Shown here piece after piece: positions 16,971 to 26,067 of a DNA stretch of 42,766 nt. The stretch lies in IMG/VR virus record IMGVR_UViG_3300047491_000422, positions 1 to 42,766 of that record; one strand, 5' to 3'. This stretch comes from a virus. The stretch's first letter is position 1. Every line of letters begins with the position of its first letter. The notes beneath the pieces are model-generated. The model ran no database searches. It was given only the letters and a program-made list of their open reading frames with translations, and had not been told where the DNA came from. The position numbers and the translations under genes were made by a program.

Positions 16971-19795
16971 ACTATTCATATGTAGCAATATACCCTAATA
17001 GCTCAGATGACTGGACTACTACTAGCCCAGTCTCTGGTTACAATTTGTCGGGAGGCAAGACAGCTCTCGTGTTCGGTACTTTACCTTCAGATTCTTTCAC
17101 TAATTTTAAGCGTATCCCTGGAAAGCTCCTTAGTATGTCACCCAAGCACCAGTCAGTAGAGATCCTAACCAAACCTGCAAAGGGTGTAGGCGGTGTAGCC
17201 AAATCTTCTGACATGGAGATTACTTTGGCTATTACGGGGATAACAGCATCTGGGTTGATAGGCAGAGCTGCGAAGGTATTTATAGGGAGCGGTTCTGCGT
17301 TGTCTGAGTCTGCTAACTGCATACTCAGTGGTTCTGTTTTTGATATAGATAAGAGTAAGAATTCTCTGTCTTTTAACATTAGAGGTAATTCACAGCTATG
17401 GGATGCTGAGATAGGGCAGTTATCAGGATCAACTAATGATTTATATAAGAGTAAAATAACTCCTATTACCTACGGAGATTTTTCCGATTCGGCAGGTTTT
17501 ATGCCCATGGTTTTGACAGATGAGTTTTCTAACTCTCCTCAGTTAAAAACTTCAGCCAGGGAGTTGTCTGAGATAACTGACGTTGTTTGTTGGGATGAAG
17601 AAGGTAAGGTAGCCTACCAAGCCTTTCACGGAAGCAATATAGTTATATCTGCAGACAACACTATCTTAACTTTAGCTGCTTCGTCAGACGTAAAAGTAGT
17701 CGAAGCCACCGGAACAGTATCATCGATAAAGATATGGAATCCTCGTAAGGTAATTATGTCGTTAGATGGTGAACCTTCCTTGGATACGACATCTGTATAC
17801 CACATAACAGGAGACTCTGACCCTTTTCACAAATTCCGATTTATAGAGGTTAGCGGAGGGTTCTATATATTCGCTGTTGTCCGAGACTGGACAACTTTAG
17901 GGGGGGTAAGTTCGGGAGAGCTAACTAAAGATTCAGGAACCGGAGACGCTACAATAGATTTTACTTGGATTAGCAACCCACAACCAGATTCTTTTTATCT
18001 AGAGGGTGCTTTTGAAGAATACCCAGACGTTACAGATTCTCTTATAGGAATAATACCTAAACCTTGTGTCATAAAGATAGATAGTGAGCAGATATTAGTG
18101 CATTATATGGTAGACAGGACAGACTCAGATGTAGGTTACGAATACACTGAATGTTTATGTGTAAGAGGTTATAATGGATCTACATCTGCAAACCATGCTA
18201 TAGACGCACCTGTTTTTTATTCTGATCAGGTGACAGGGTCTAAGTGGTTAGTTAAACATACGTTCTTTCCTTCGGACCTGTCTGGTATAACTTTCTTAAC
18301 TTTTTCAAAGCCAGGGGTAGAACTGTGGTATTCTGACTATGCGAGATATACCGATTTTAGTACCTTAGGGAACTTGGTGGCTGCCTATAAAAATAAGTTA
18401 ATTTTGCCTCAGAAATATTCTGGCGCGTTAGATGACTATGAGGCCACAATAACGTTAGATGCCGCAGGGGCCGCAGATGACTCCTTGATTGGCGATGCTC
18501 TTCTTCTTATTGGACTTGTATTCCCCAAAATATCTGTGCAAGGCGATATAGCAGCCATGTACATGCAAGGGTCTTACAATGTTATTGCCACGAATGTAGG
18601 AGATTATCAGCTAGGTATAGGCATAAGTGTCGGGCCAAGACCCATACCTCAGTTTGTTGATAGCTCAGACGACGCCGATGTCTTGGGCACCTGTGGCTCT
18701 TATAGAAAAAAACCTTGGAATAGCGAAGAGGTGACATTGATTGAAGAAGGTGGTTTAGCAAATAGAAGCGTGGTCTTTGGCCTACAGGACAAAATTATAA
18801 GTCTTGATGCTGCTAGGGGGTGGGACGATGAAGATACCTTCACACTAGATCACTCTGACTTGAAAAGAAATGGGTTGCTTAGCAAATTGGATGAGTTGAA
18901 TACTCAGAGGATAACTTTAGCTTGTCTAGGTAGCTGGCAATATTCCAAACCGATCGGAAAGGTGGTTTGGAATATAGCAGCACCAGGAATATTGATTTAT
19001 TTCTACGTGGACCCTACTAAGAACGTATTTTGGGCGAGAGGTAAAGGTGTTGTTGATGGAACAAGTACCTTAATAGAGAACCCTGTTTATGTAATAAAAG
19101 ATTTATTGTCTGAGGAAGGAGTAGTTCCTGTGGGATCTATAGAGACTCCTGCTTCTTCTATATCGGAGAGGGCTGGGTGGAAAGTAGCTTTGTCTTTACA
19201 TGAAGATCCTGTTCAGGCTCAAGAAGTTTTAGAGCAGATATCTAGAGAGCATGGATTAATTATAATGGAAACCAATTCCGGGGAACTTAGCATAAAAACA
19301 TTGGATATACCTTCGAGAGCTTCGGTAGATCATCTTATAAACAACTACAATATTTTAGGAGATGGTTCAGAAATATCTTGGGTGGAGAGCTATACTTCAA
19401 CAGATTATTTGATTACGGAAATTGAAGCTAAATACAAGAAGAGACTGACTGATAAGGTCTACACTGCTACTGAAGCAGACACATACACTGTGGAGTCTCT
19501 GGACCTAGATAGAAAAGCTGTCCTATCTTTAGAAACAATAAGAGACCGGACGACGGTACAGAATCTTCTTGGTTTAATGGAGTCTTATTATACGCAACCT
19601 ATGAGGGTGGGTGAGTTAGTTGTAGACTTAAGCAAATGGGAGATAGAAGTTGGCGACTGGGTAGGCCTTACTTCGGATACTTACATACCTAACGTATCGA
19701 CTAAAGTGTTCTTGGTGCTGGAGACTGAATTAACTCCACCGTGTTTAGATAATGAGCCTGGTCTCAAATTAACTTTATTGGAGGTTCCAACATGA
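16967..19795 (+). CDS. Large tail-tip/baseplate-hub type protein
   Basis: A 942-residue protein in the place where siphophages encode distal tail or tail-associated proteins. Residues 1-200 are beta-rich (SDMEITLAITGITASGLIGR). Residues about 262-334 hold a module ending SSGELTKDSGTGDATIDFTW, similar to one in the second tube-like protein. The C-terminal third contains alternating strands and helices with ISREHGLIIMETNSGELSI and a closing region GDWVGLTSDTYIPNVS, resembling hub proteins that bind a modified lysin domain. No peptidase motif is visible. The start is in an ATGA overlap. Confidence 0.6.
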   Translation: MNYSYVAIYPNSSDDWTTTSPVSGYNLSGGKTALVFGTLPSDSFTNFKRIPGKLLSMSPKHQSVEILTKPAKGVGGVAKSSDMEITLAITGITASGLIGRAAKVFIGSGSALSESANCILSGSVFDIDKSKNSLSFNIRGNSQLWDAEIGQLSGSTNDLYKSKITPITYGDFSDSAGFMPMVLTDEFSNSPQLKTSARELSEITDVVCWDEEGKVAYQAFHGSNIVISADNTILTLAASSDVKVVEATGTVSSIKIWNPRKVIMSLDGEPSLDTTSVYHITGDSDPFHKFRFIEVSGGFYIFAVVRDWTTLGGVSSGELTKDSGTGDATIDFTWISNPQPDSFYLEGAFEEYPDVTDSLIGIIPKPCVIKIDSEQILVHYMVDRTDSDVGYEYTECLCVRGYNGSTSANHAIDAPVFYSDQVTGSKWLVKHTFFPSDLSGITFLTFSKPGVELWYSDYARYTDFSTLGNLVAAYKNKLILPQKYSGALDDYEATITLDAAGAADDSLIGDALLLIGLVFPKISVQGDIAAMYMQGSYNVIATNVGDYQLGIGISVGPRPIPQFVDSSDDADVLGTCGSYRKKPWNSEEVTLIEEGGLANRSVVFGLQDKIISLDAARGWDDEDTFTLDHSDLKRNGLLSKLDELNTQRITLACLGSWQYSKPIGKVVWNIAAPGILIYFYVDPTKNVFWARGKGVVDGTSTLIENPVYVIKDLLSEEGVVPVGSIETPASSISERAGWKVALSLHEDPVQAQEVLEQISREHGLIIMETNSGELSIKTLDIPSRASVDHLINNYNILGDGSEISWVESYTSTDYLITEIEAKYKKRLTDKVYTATEADTYTVESLDLDRKAVLSLETIRDRTTVQNLLGLMESYYTQPMRVGELVVDLSKWEIEVGDWVGLTSDTYIPNVSTKVFLVLETELTPPCLDNEPGLKLTLLEVPT
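17750..17968 (+). other. Accessory module shared with the second tube-like protein
   Basis: Codes for residues about 262-334 of the tail-tip protein. It aligns by eye with residues about 104-181 of the second tube-like protein (12189-12422): a YxDT/DTTxxY start, a central FxF strand and a YYIF or FYIF strand, and a nearly identical ending G-x-L-T-K-x-(A/S)-G-T-G-x-A-T. DNA identity is low, so the exchange was not recent. Confidence 0.55.
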
Positions 19796-20847
19796 GTCAT
19801 ATAATAAGAAAGAAGTCTGCTAGCACTACTTATGGTCCTGAGTGTATTTGCTATGATGGTACATATTTTTGGGGCGTTGCTGCCACTGGTACTAGCACTA
19901 CTTCAATAATAAGATATTCAGTCAACGCTACTACATATGCAGTAACAGCTACACGGTATACTGTCTCAGGAGCTAACTCACTGAACTCCTTTGACGGTGT
20001 TGTTGCAGACGGTACCTATTTATATGCTGTAATAGTTTCTGTCGGTCAAAGGGTGTTACATATTTTTGATAAAAGCTCTACTCCTGTACACGTAGCTAGT
20101 TACAATATTGGAGGCGACTATGACTATGGTTGCGATATTGTCCTAGACACCCAGGGCTATATCATTATAATTAACGGAGATTCAGGCACTCCAAGCTGGA
20201 ATCTCAATATTTATTCTTTTGACGGTAGTAATATTGCAATGGTGCTTGAAAATACTTATACGTTATGCATAACAAAAGGTGCCTTGTGGGATGGCCAAGC
20301 TTTTATTTTTAACTGTAATCCTTACTCTGGAGGTGCTTGGCAAGCCGGTACTTTAAGACGTGTTACGTTCATTGGAGGTACTCTGTCCTTTACAGATACT
20401 AAAGCCTATGGCGTAGCTAACTCCTCTGACGCAGCAGGGGTGTGCACGGATGGACAATATTATTTCGCTGCGCAATATAGAACTATTTACGCTGTTGATT
20501 ACGCTGAGGGGGGCTTTACTGCTGCCTTAGCTTCGGCCACCATAGATGAGGAAATAAGTGATGTGAGATGTGATGGAGCATATATTTATGTTCTATCTAG
20601 TGAAACCTCGCTGCAGAACCTGTACGTATACACCTTTGATGGGACGGCTTTTACTCGCGTAAGCTTCTGCCAGGGTGCGTATGGCTCAACAGCACTAAAT
20701 AGACATAGAATGGTTTTCTCAGACAAGGTTATAGCTGTCACTAGTGCTAGTGGAGTTGAATTCTTTCACTTAGACGTAGTAGCTCAGTTTAATGCAAACA
20801 GGCTGACTGGTAGAGCACCCTTAACTGTAGAGTTTACAGCTATATGA
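19792..20847 (+). CDS. Beta-propeller tail protein with truncated C-terminal PKD domain
   Basis: A 351-residue protein starting in an ATGA overlap. Seven repeats of about 48 residues each carry a strand with a DG-x-Y/F signature: residues about 22 (DGTYFWGVA), 73 (DGTYLYAVI), 119, 167 (DGQAFIFN), 220 (DGQYYFAA), 261 (DGAYIYVLS) and 311. This suggests a seven-bladed propeller. The last 23 residues (AQFNANRLTGRAPLTVEFTA) are the opening strands of a PKD domain that stops abruptly; the rest of such a domain begins in the next ORF in the -1 frame. It is likely a receptor-binding or tail-tip component. Confidence 0.65.
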   Translation: MSHIIRKKSASTTYGPECICYDGTYFWGVAATGTSTTSIIRYSVNATTYAVTATRYTVSGANSLNSFDGVVADGTYLYAVIVSVGQRVLHIFDKSSTPVHVASYNIGGDYDYGCDIVLDTQGYIIIINGDSGTPSWNLNIYSFDGSNIAMVLENTYTLCITKGALWDGQAFIFNCNPYSGGAWQAGTLRRVTFIGGTLSFTDTKAYGVANSSDAAGVCTDGQYYFAAQYRTIYAVDYAEGGFTAALASATIDEEISDVRCDGAYIYVLSSETSLQNLYVYTFDGTAFTRVSFCQGAYGSTALNRHRMVFSDKVIAVTSASGVEFFHLDVVAQFNANRLTGRAPLTVEFTAI

Positions 20848-22448
20848 AGACAATAGTGGCATGGGATTGGGATTGGGGAGATGGTAGTCCTCACGCATAC
20901 ACGGAAACAGCAGAGCATACATATACCTTGCCAGGAACATATGTGGGCTCTTTAACTGTTGAAGACAATGAGGGTGACATAGCTACATCTTATTTTACTA
21001 CTGTTGTTGCTAACACGTTAAGTGCTGTTTCATGGGATTGGGATTGGGGAGATGGTAGTCCTCACGCATACACGGAAACAGCAGAGCATACATATACCTT
21101 GCCAGGAACATATGTGGGCTCTTTAACTGTTGAAGACAATGAGGGTGACATAGCTACATCTTATTTTACTACTGTTGTTGCTAACACGTTAAGTGCTGTT
21201 TCATGGGACTTGGGAGATGAAACAGAAGATACGGGAGCAGAAGTAACCCATCTATATGCGTCGGCTGGGGTATATCCAGTGGTTCTAACTGTAGAGGACT
21301 CTTTAGGAAATACTGCTACCAGAGAAATGAGTATTGTTGTAACCGAATTAAATAGTGTAGTTTCCCACTCTTGGTCTTGGGGCGACGGGTCTACTCCAGG
21401 AGTGGGAGATACCCTTAATCACATATACTCGACGTCTGGTATATTTCCTATTACTCTCTCCGTTATAGACAATAGGGGAGAGACGGCTTCTACACAGAGT
21501 TTTATTACCTCTCGTTTGCCTGTAGACGATGCTACATTTTCTTGGGATTTTGGTAACGGGCAGATTAGCAGTGAGATAAATCCAGTAGTTATTTATGACT
21601 CTGCTGGAACTTATACTGTTTCTTTGGTCGTAACTACTCCAGACGGAATAGAGACAACAGAAACTAAAGTTGATTATATTGTCGTTCTCAGTTCTGTAGG
21701 GTTGCATACTATAGTTAATGGGTGTCTTGTCAGAGCTATAAAGAAAACAATTTCAAATGGGAATGTATATGTTAAAGATGACTCGACTATGCTGTTTAAC
21801 CCGGGCAGAAAAGTTTTATCCTTTTATCAGGAAAGTATTACTTGTTATTTTGACCCTATTTCTTTTGACAGCGGTATCTTTAGCATGTTATTTAGCTCTG
21901 GCACAATATACGTCAACAATTCACAAGTAGTGTATAAATATGCTAATTGTGTCATAACAGAAATGAGCATTTCTTGGAGTACAAACAATAGTATAAAAGT
22001 TAGTCTGAGCTTTGTTTCTCCAACAAGGACTCAAGAAGACCCAGTTGCTTATACTGAATATGGCGATAGAGTGAGCAAGTTCGATTTGTACTTAGGAGAT
22101 ATTAACAGTGAGCTGACAACAAAGATATTGGTTAACACCTTCGATCTAAAGATAAATAACACTGTTGATGTATCACACCACAGCGAAGGGAGTGACATCT
22201 CGTGGGTAAGAAGCACTATTGAAGGAGACCTTACTGTTATGAAATACACCGATACTCTTTGTAAATGGAGGGACGATGAGGAGGTATTGCAGATGAGTCT
22301 TAATATGGGGAGTTACGTCATTCGACTACCTTCGATTTTAATACGGAGTGTAGAACCAGGAGCATTAAATGCAAAAATTGGATTTGTGGCAGGAATAAAC
22401 AGGTTAAATCCTTACATGTCCTCTTTTCCAATTATTACTTCAACGTAA
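20844..22448 (+). CDS. PKD-repeat tail protein
   Basis: A 534-residue protein overlapping the previous stop (ATGA). Residues about 4-283 contain five PKD domains with WDWDWGDGS or variants (WDLGDE, WSWGDGS, WDFGNG) and H-x-Y....G-x-Y/F strands. The first two are identical over 57 residues. The first lacks its opening strands, which sit at the end of the preceding ORF. Residues about 290-534 are a separate beta-rich domain, ending in STIEGDLTVMKY and LNMGSYVIRLPSILI, that looks tail-tube-like. PKD domains usually act as extended spacers in surface proteins, so this is likely a tail fibre or adhesin arm. Confidence 0.72.
   Translation: MKTIVAWDWDWGDGSPHAYTETAEHTYTLPGTYVGSLTVEDNEGDIATSYFTTVVANTLSAVSWDWDWGDGSPHAYTETAEHTYTLPGTYVGSLTVEDNEGDIATSYFTTVVANTLSAVSWDLGDETEDTGAEVTHLYASAGVYPVVLTVEDSLGNTATREMSIVVTELNSVVSHSWSWGDGSTPGVGDTLNHIYSTSGIFPITLSVIDNRGETASTQSFITSRLPVDDATFSWDFGNGQISSEINPVVIYDSAGTYTVSLVVTTPDGIETTETKVDYIVVLSSVGLHTIVNGCLVRAIKKTISNGNVYVKDDSTMLFNPGRKVLSFYQESITCYFDPISFDSGIFSMLFSSGTIYVNNSQVVYKYANCVITEMSISWSTNNSIKVSLSFVSPTRTQEDPVAYTEYGDRVSKFDLYLGDINSELTTKILVNTFDLKINNTVDVSHHSEGSDISWVRSTIEGDLTVMKYTDTLCKWRDDEEVLQMSLNMGSYVIRLPSILIRSVEPGALNAKIGFVAGINRLNPYMSSFPIITST
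20861..21202 (+). repeat. Perfect 171-bp tandem duplication in PKD gene
   Basis: Copy one is 20861-21031 and copy two is 21032-21202; they appear identical at every base. The unit is 57 codons, one PKD domain. The third domain begins with ATGGGA at 21203 and then diverges. Identity, including silent positions, shows a recent duplication, or ongoing homogenisation, or a read-assembly duplication. Confidence 0.95.
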
Positions 22449-22558
22449 CATCCGTACCACTAGATCTTGATTTACGTGCAAGGCATGATGGTGGCTCTTC
22501 AGCTGACATAACTGTAACGTATGCTAATTTAAATGTCTTATATGTCGGGGAAACTTAA
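22449..22558 (+). pseudogene. Orphan coding fragment in -1 frame after PKD gene
   Basis: After the PKD-gene stop, the -1 frame continues to TAA at 22556-22558 and reads VPLDLDLRARHDGGSSADI then TVTYANLNVLYVGET. This has strand-rich, non-random character like the end of a tail-fibre domain. No start codon or ribosome binding site is seen for it, so it is likely the remnant of a longer C-terminus lost by a frameshift, or reached by recoding. No clear slippery heptamer lies near the overlap. Confidence 0.4.
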
Positions 22559-22563
22559 GAAGA

Positions 22564-22584
22564 CCTCTCCTTCCACAGGAGAGG
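22564..22584. terminator. Bidirectional terminator between converging genes
   Basis: CCTCTCC (22564-22570) pairs with GGAGAGG (22578-22584) around a 7-base loop. It lies between the end of the plus-strand tail operon and the end of the minus-strand exonuclease gene. On the minus strand the stem is followed by TCTTCTT. A long T-run is absent on the plus strand. Confidence 0.65.
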
Positions 22585-22591
22585 CCATTAT

Positions 22592-23146
22592 TTACCTTCT
22601 GATTAAATCAATACAAGCCTTGTAGACCTTAAGTGACAAGGATGCATCATGTAGAGCCTTATGATGTCCCTCAGAGTGCAGTATATTAAAATGCGTTGCT
22701 GCAGCTCTGAGGCTACCTCCCACTGTCTTAGGGATTAAACCCACATCCTTACACATAGCTATGGCTTTACTACTATCACGTGAATGATAATCAAAAAGCT
22801 TGTCATACCAATCTCCGAGCCACAATTTTAAAAACTGCAAGTCAAAAGCATCGTAGTTGTGCCCTAAAGGATATAGTTTTTCATCGCCGAATATTTCTTC
22901 CTTCCAATGAATGAATAGACTTCTTACCTGAGAAGGAGATGGCAATCCTTCTCTGTAAACAAATCCATTAACTTCTAATGCCTTGGCCTGGGTTAAGAAT
23001 GGCTTTAAGGGTTTCATCTCAGACTCAAAAGTTAATTTGGTCTCTAGTAACGTCTCTTCGTCAAAGACAACTAAACCTATTTCCACTATCTCATGGACAT
23101 TGTGTAACAAGCCAGTGGTTTCCAAATCTACGGCTACATTAATCAT
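22592..23146 (-). CDS. DnaQ-like 3'-5' exonuclease (DEDDh)
   Basis: A 184-residue protein. Exo I is AVDLETTGL (Asp7, Glu9), Exo II is PLGHNYDAFDLQFL (about 93-106), and Exo III is HHKALHDASLSLK (about 160-172) with the His-x4-Asp spacing of the DEDDh subgroup. It removes 3' nucleotides and could proofread or trim DNA. The ATG overlaps the stop of the upstream primase-helicase gene by four bases, so the two are likely translated together from one minus-strand operon. The phage polymerase also carries its own exonuclease domain, so this may be a repair or RNA-processing nuclease. Confidence 0.9.
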   Translation of the reverse strand: MINVAVDLETTGLLHNVHEIVEIGLVVFDEETLLETKLTFESEMKPLKPFLTQAKALEVNGFVYREGLPSPSQVRSLFIHWKEEIFGDEKLYPLGHNYDAFDLQFLKLWLGDWYDKLFDYHSRDSSKAIAMCKDVGLIPKTVGGSLRAAATHFNILHSEGHHKALHDASLSLKVYKACIDLIRR

Positions 23147-25800
23147 TTCATCCTCCGTTGAATTCTACCGTTTGTGTCTGTGTAAAGTTCCCATATCTCG
23201 TCCTTAGCAGCAGGATCAAGAGATACATTTCCCAATACTGTAGTGCTTTCAGTCCCTGTCTTACCTTTACAGTATGGTCTTTGTTTTGGATAATATCTGC
23301 TTACCTTGCTCTTACTCCATTTTCCTCTTTCCTCCGGTGACAGATAGGCTATAAAAGTTGAATAAAAATCATCAAAGGTAACTTGATGCCCCATTACGAC
23401 CTTAACATTGTCCAACATAAATTGCTCTAGTTCACTGCTATTGTACCTCTCTACTTCAGTCTTTTCTTCTGTAGTTAAACATGGAAGAGCTAGACGACCT
23501 TCTGGGGCGGGTAGCTCTATGTTTAAAACATAGTATAGAAATGCAGCAGCTTCAGATTCTAAAGCAGTGAATAGTTCTGCTTTAGGTATTTCTTTGCTTG
23601 GCATATCTACACGACATAAAACTATTCGTGTATCTCCGGGCAGTATCGGACAAAAAGAAGGATCGTTAGCACACTGAATCCAGTGAGTCGTGTTAGGTAT
23701 ATCGTAAGCCGTTTTAAACAGGTCTCTTATACATATTGTCCTGCCAGTAACCCAGTCTTTGATTCTATTAGCTGCTTCCTTATTTTTGTTTAAATTAGTC
23801 TCCTCTACTACACACAAAACAGCACCCTCTAACTCTCCGTTGAAACTACCGACACTTGTTAGGGCTTGGTCTGCCCTAGCATACCCTTTTATCATAAGTC
23901 TGTTTAGTGCCTCATGCAGAGTACTTTTTCCGCAGTTTTGTGGGCCTACAAAAAACAGATATGGTAATGGCTCCGTTGGTCGTTGAAACAGATTAGCTAT
24001 CCAACAGATAAGATACTCTGCACCCGTGTGAATAGCATTAGTTTGACACCAGGAATTGTTCTCAACCACACTATTCAATGAGTGGCCACAGTGCTCTATT
24101 ATACTGGACCATGTGCCAAAGTCACCCTCGACAGGTGACACAGCTATTTTGGCAGCGTCTTTGTTCCAGCAACGATCTCCTGGATACTCGTCAGAAAAAG
24201 GTATAGAGACTAACTCCCAAGGGTTTAATATACACTTCCCTATCAAGAGTTCAACGTCATACTTAGTTACTGCATCCTGTTGACTAAGTAACACTGTCGT
24301 GACGTTGCTTTTGTTCTGCTCTATCCACTTCTTTCTAGTGTATATCCACCAACCCGCTTCAGCATTATTAACGATGACGTGCCTTATGAGATAGTCTGGT
24401 GAATATATTTCCCTTCGTTGTTTAGGAATGTATATTACCCTCTCCCACATATCGCCTTTCTTGTTTGGCAAGAATCCTTCTAAAGCAGGGTCAGAAGAAT
24501 CCCTATCAATATTTATTATTATGCGTCCTTCCTCCTTTTCTTTAATGGTCATGTTTCTAACTTGTATTCGTTCTGGTAGAACTATTTCTGTTGCGCCCGC
24601 ATCCATCAAGGCTTTTATACCTTCACGTGCAGTAGAAAACACATACTCTCCTTTTGCATTCTCTATGCCAAGATTCGCTCTGGCACATGACGGTAGTTCT
24701 GCTATTGCATTAAACACACAACGAGTCCAGCCAGACGGATCGGCAATCCACATAGGGTGTTCTTTAACGCCCATCGAGTGGCGCCTAACTACCCAACTAC
24801 CATTTTCTGTAGGAAAGGCATAACAGTTTTGAGGTGTCGAGCCAGTAGAATTAGTTTCGAAAATACCTCTAAGTCCAAGTTCAACATGGACTCTTTTTAA
24901 ATCAAGTGTATGGCACACAAGCATGTTATTATCTTGATCCCACCAGGAATCTCTGCCTACGCCAGTATTGGATGAGAACCACTTTAATACTTTTCTATGT
25001 CCGTCGTCTAAAGTTAATTGTTTCTGTGCTGAAGTGAGTTCTTCAAACAATAATGTTTCAGTAGAAACAGACTTTATTTTTCTTCTCCTGCCGCTAGTCA
25101 CCTCTATATGGCTTCTCCAGTTAGCAGGTATCTTATGTAGAGGAAACGGATCTCCCTTCTTTAAAAGACTTAAACCATCTGTTCCTTCTTGCTTCTTGTG
25201 GTAGACCCACAAAACCATACCGCAGCAGTCAACAGAATTAAAGAAGTTATAGCCCGTGTCCATCGTTAGGACCGATAGAATTGATCTGGCTAAAGCTGCA
25301 TGCTCTGTGTGTGTCTTAGTTGGTACTGGGTTCTCTAAATGGATATAGAGATGATATCCTTTACCAGAGGTGCTCTTGACTAAAGTAACGTATGGCAAAG
25401 AGAAAAGAACCTCTTTAATCTCATTTAATTCTGCATCGCTTAGTCCAGCTTTATGGTTAGCTAGACTATCGAAGTCAAAACCTACCCATATACTTTGTTG
25501 CTTAGCCCAGTTCCACCCTGTTAAACCTATTCCATCTACATGCTCAGACAGATCGAACCTAAGTTCAGTATCTGTATAAGTAGGAGAGCTGTCAGCTTGC
25601 CAGGGTATTCTAAATGACTTCCACGTAGTATTTCCGTCGGTCCAACCAACCCAACGCTTTCCTTTGTAGGTGTCAGATATACGCTTGCCCTTGCCTTGAG
25701 CTACATTTACCTGAACCTCCATTTCCTCGCTGTACAGTTGTGCCAAGTGAAGGTTGTCACAATACTTGAGGAACTCTTTTAGAGCTTCGGTTTTTGTCAC
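23143..25800 (-). CDS. Primase-polymerase fused to SF3 helicase
   Basis: An 885-residue replication protein with a GTG start after AAAGGAACGTAA. The N-terminal primase-polymerase (AEP-type) has VGFDFDS (Asp109, Asp111) and the S-x-G-K-G-Y-H-L-Y motif (about 144-152, His150). A C-terminal SF3/D5-type helicase has Walker A GPQNCGKST (619-627), an acidic Walker B CVVEETN (663-669), motif C WIQCAND (707-713), and an arginine finger region PGDTRIVLCR (721-730). Such fusions both make primers and unwind the origin. The iteron region immediately upstream is the likely target. It is transcribed leftwards, opposite to the other early genes. Confidence 0.9.
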   Translation of the reverse strand: MTKTEALKEFLKYCDNLHLAQLYSEEMEVQVNVAQGKGKRISDTYKGKRWVGWTDGNTTWKSFRIPWQADSSPTYTDTELRFDLSEHVDGIGLTGWNWAKQQSIWVGFDFDSLANHKAGLSDAELNEIKEVLFSLPYVTLVKSTSGKGYHLYIHLENPVPTKTHTEHAALARSILSVLTMDTGYNFFNSVDCCGMVLWVYHKKQEGTDGLSLLKKGDPFPLHKIPANWRSHIEVTSGRRRKIKSVSTETLLFEELTSAQKQLTLDDGHRKVLKWFSSNTGVGRDSWWDQDNNMLVCHTLDLKRVHVELGLRGIFETNSTGSTPQNCYAFPTENGSWVVRRHSMGVKEHPMWIADPSGWTRCVFNAIAELPSCARANLGIENAKGEYVFSTAREGIKALMDAGATEIVLPERIQVRNMTIKEKEEGRIIINIDRDSSDPALEGFLPNKKGDMWERVIYIPKQRREIYSPDYLIRHVIVNNAEAGWWIYTRKKWIEQNKSNVTTVLLSQQDAVTKYDVELLIGKCILNPWELVSIPFSDEYPGDRCWNKDAAKIAVSPVEGDFGTWSSIIEHCGHSLNSVVENNSWCQTNAIHTGAEYLICWIANLFQRPTEPLPYLFFVGPQNCGKSTLHEALNRLMIKGYARADQALTSVGSFNGELEGAVLCVVEETNLNKNKEAANRIKDWVTGRTICIRDLFKTAYDIPNTTHWIQCANDPSFCPILPGDTRIVLCRVDMPSKEIPKAELFTALESEAAAFLYYVLNIELPAPEGRLALPCLTTEEKTEVERYNSSELEQFMLDNVKVVMGHQVTFDDFYSTFIAYLSPEERGKWSKSKVSRYYPKQRPYCKGKTGTESTTVLGNVSLDPAAKDEIWELYTDTNGRIQRRMK

Positions 25801-25942
25801 TTACGTTCCTTTCTTAGTCTGAAAGTAGACCTTTTTAAAATTTCTACGTACGTACGTTCGGTACATACTTACTTATTACGACTGAAATCTCTGTACTATT
25901 GCCTATGTAATAAAATAAAAAAATATATATTATATAATATAC

Positions 25943-25970
25943 ATTATGACTCAGTCAGTAAGCAAGACAA
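25943..25970 (-). promoter_or_regulatory. Leftward promoter for primase-helicase operon
   Basis: On the minus strand TTGTCT (25970-25965) and CATAAT (25948-25943) are spaced by 16 bases. That is four and five of six matches to the bacterial -35 and -10 boxes. An operator-like repeat (25971-25984) abuts the -35 box, so a bound regulator could act directly on this promoter. The prediction is by eye. Confidence 0.5.
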
Positions 25971-25971
25971 T

Positions 25972-25983
25972 TTAAACGATTAA
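25972..25983 (+). promoter_or_regulatory. Operator-like site 1
   Basis: TTAAACGATTAA, within a longer T-TTAAACGATTAA-GTTACC context. The same 12 bases, in one orientation or the other, occur at 25993-26004, 26127-26138 and 42038-42049. Arms TTAA and TTAA are symmetric about an ACGA centre, as expected of a dimeric regulator site. Confidence 0.6.
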
Positions 25984-25992
25984 GTTACCCAC

Positions 25993-26004
25993 TTAAACGA
26001 TTAA
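25993..26004 (+). promoter_or_regulatory. Operator-like site 2
   Basis: TTAAACGATTAA, an exact copy of site 1 in the same orientation, with its start 21 bases after that of site 1. That spacing is about two helical turns, so two dimers could bind on the same face of the DNA. Confidence 0.6.
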
Positions 26005-26067
26005 ACATATAAAAATAAAATAATATATATTTGCAATTATCCTGCCATGATATATATTATATAGTAA

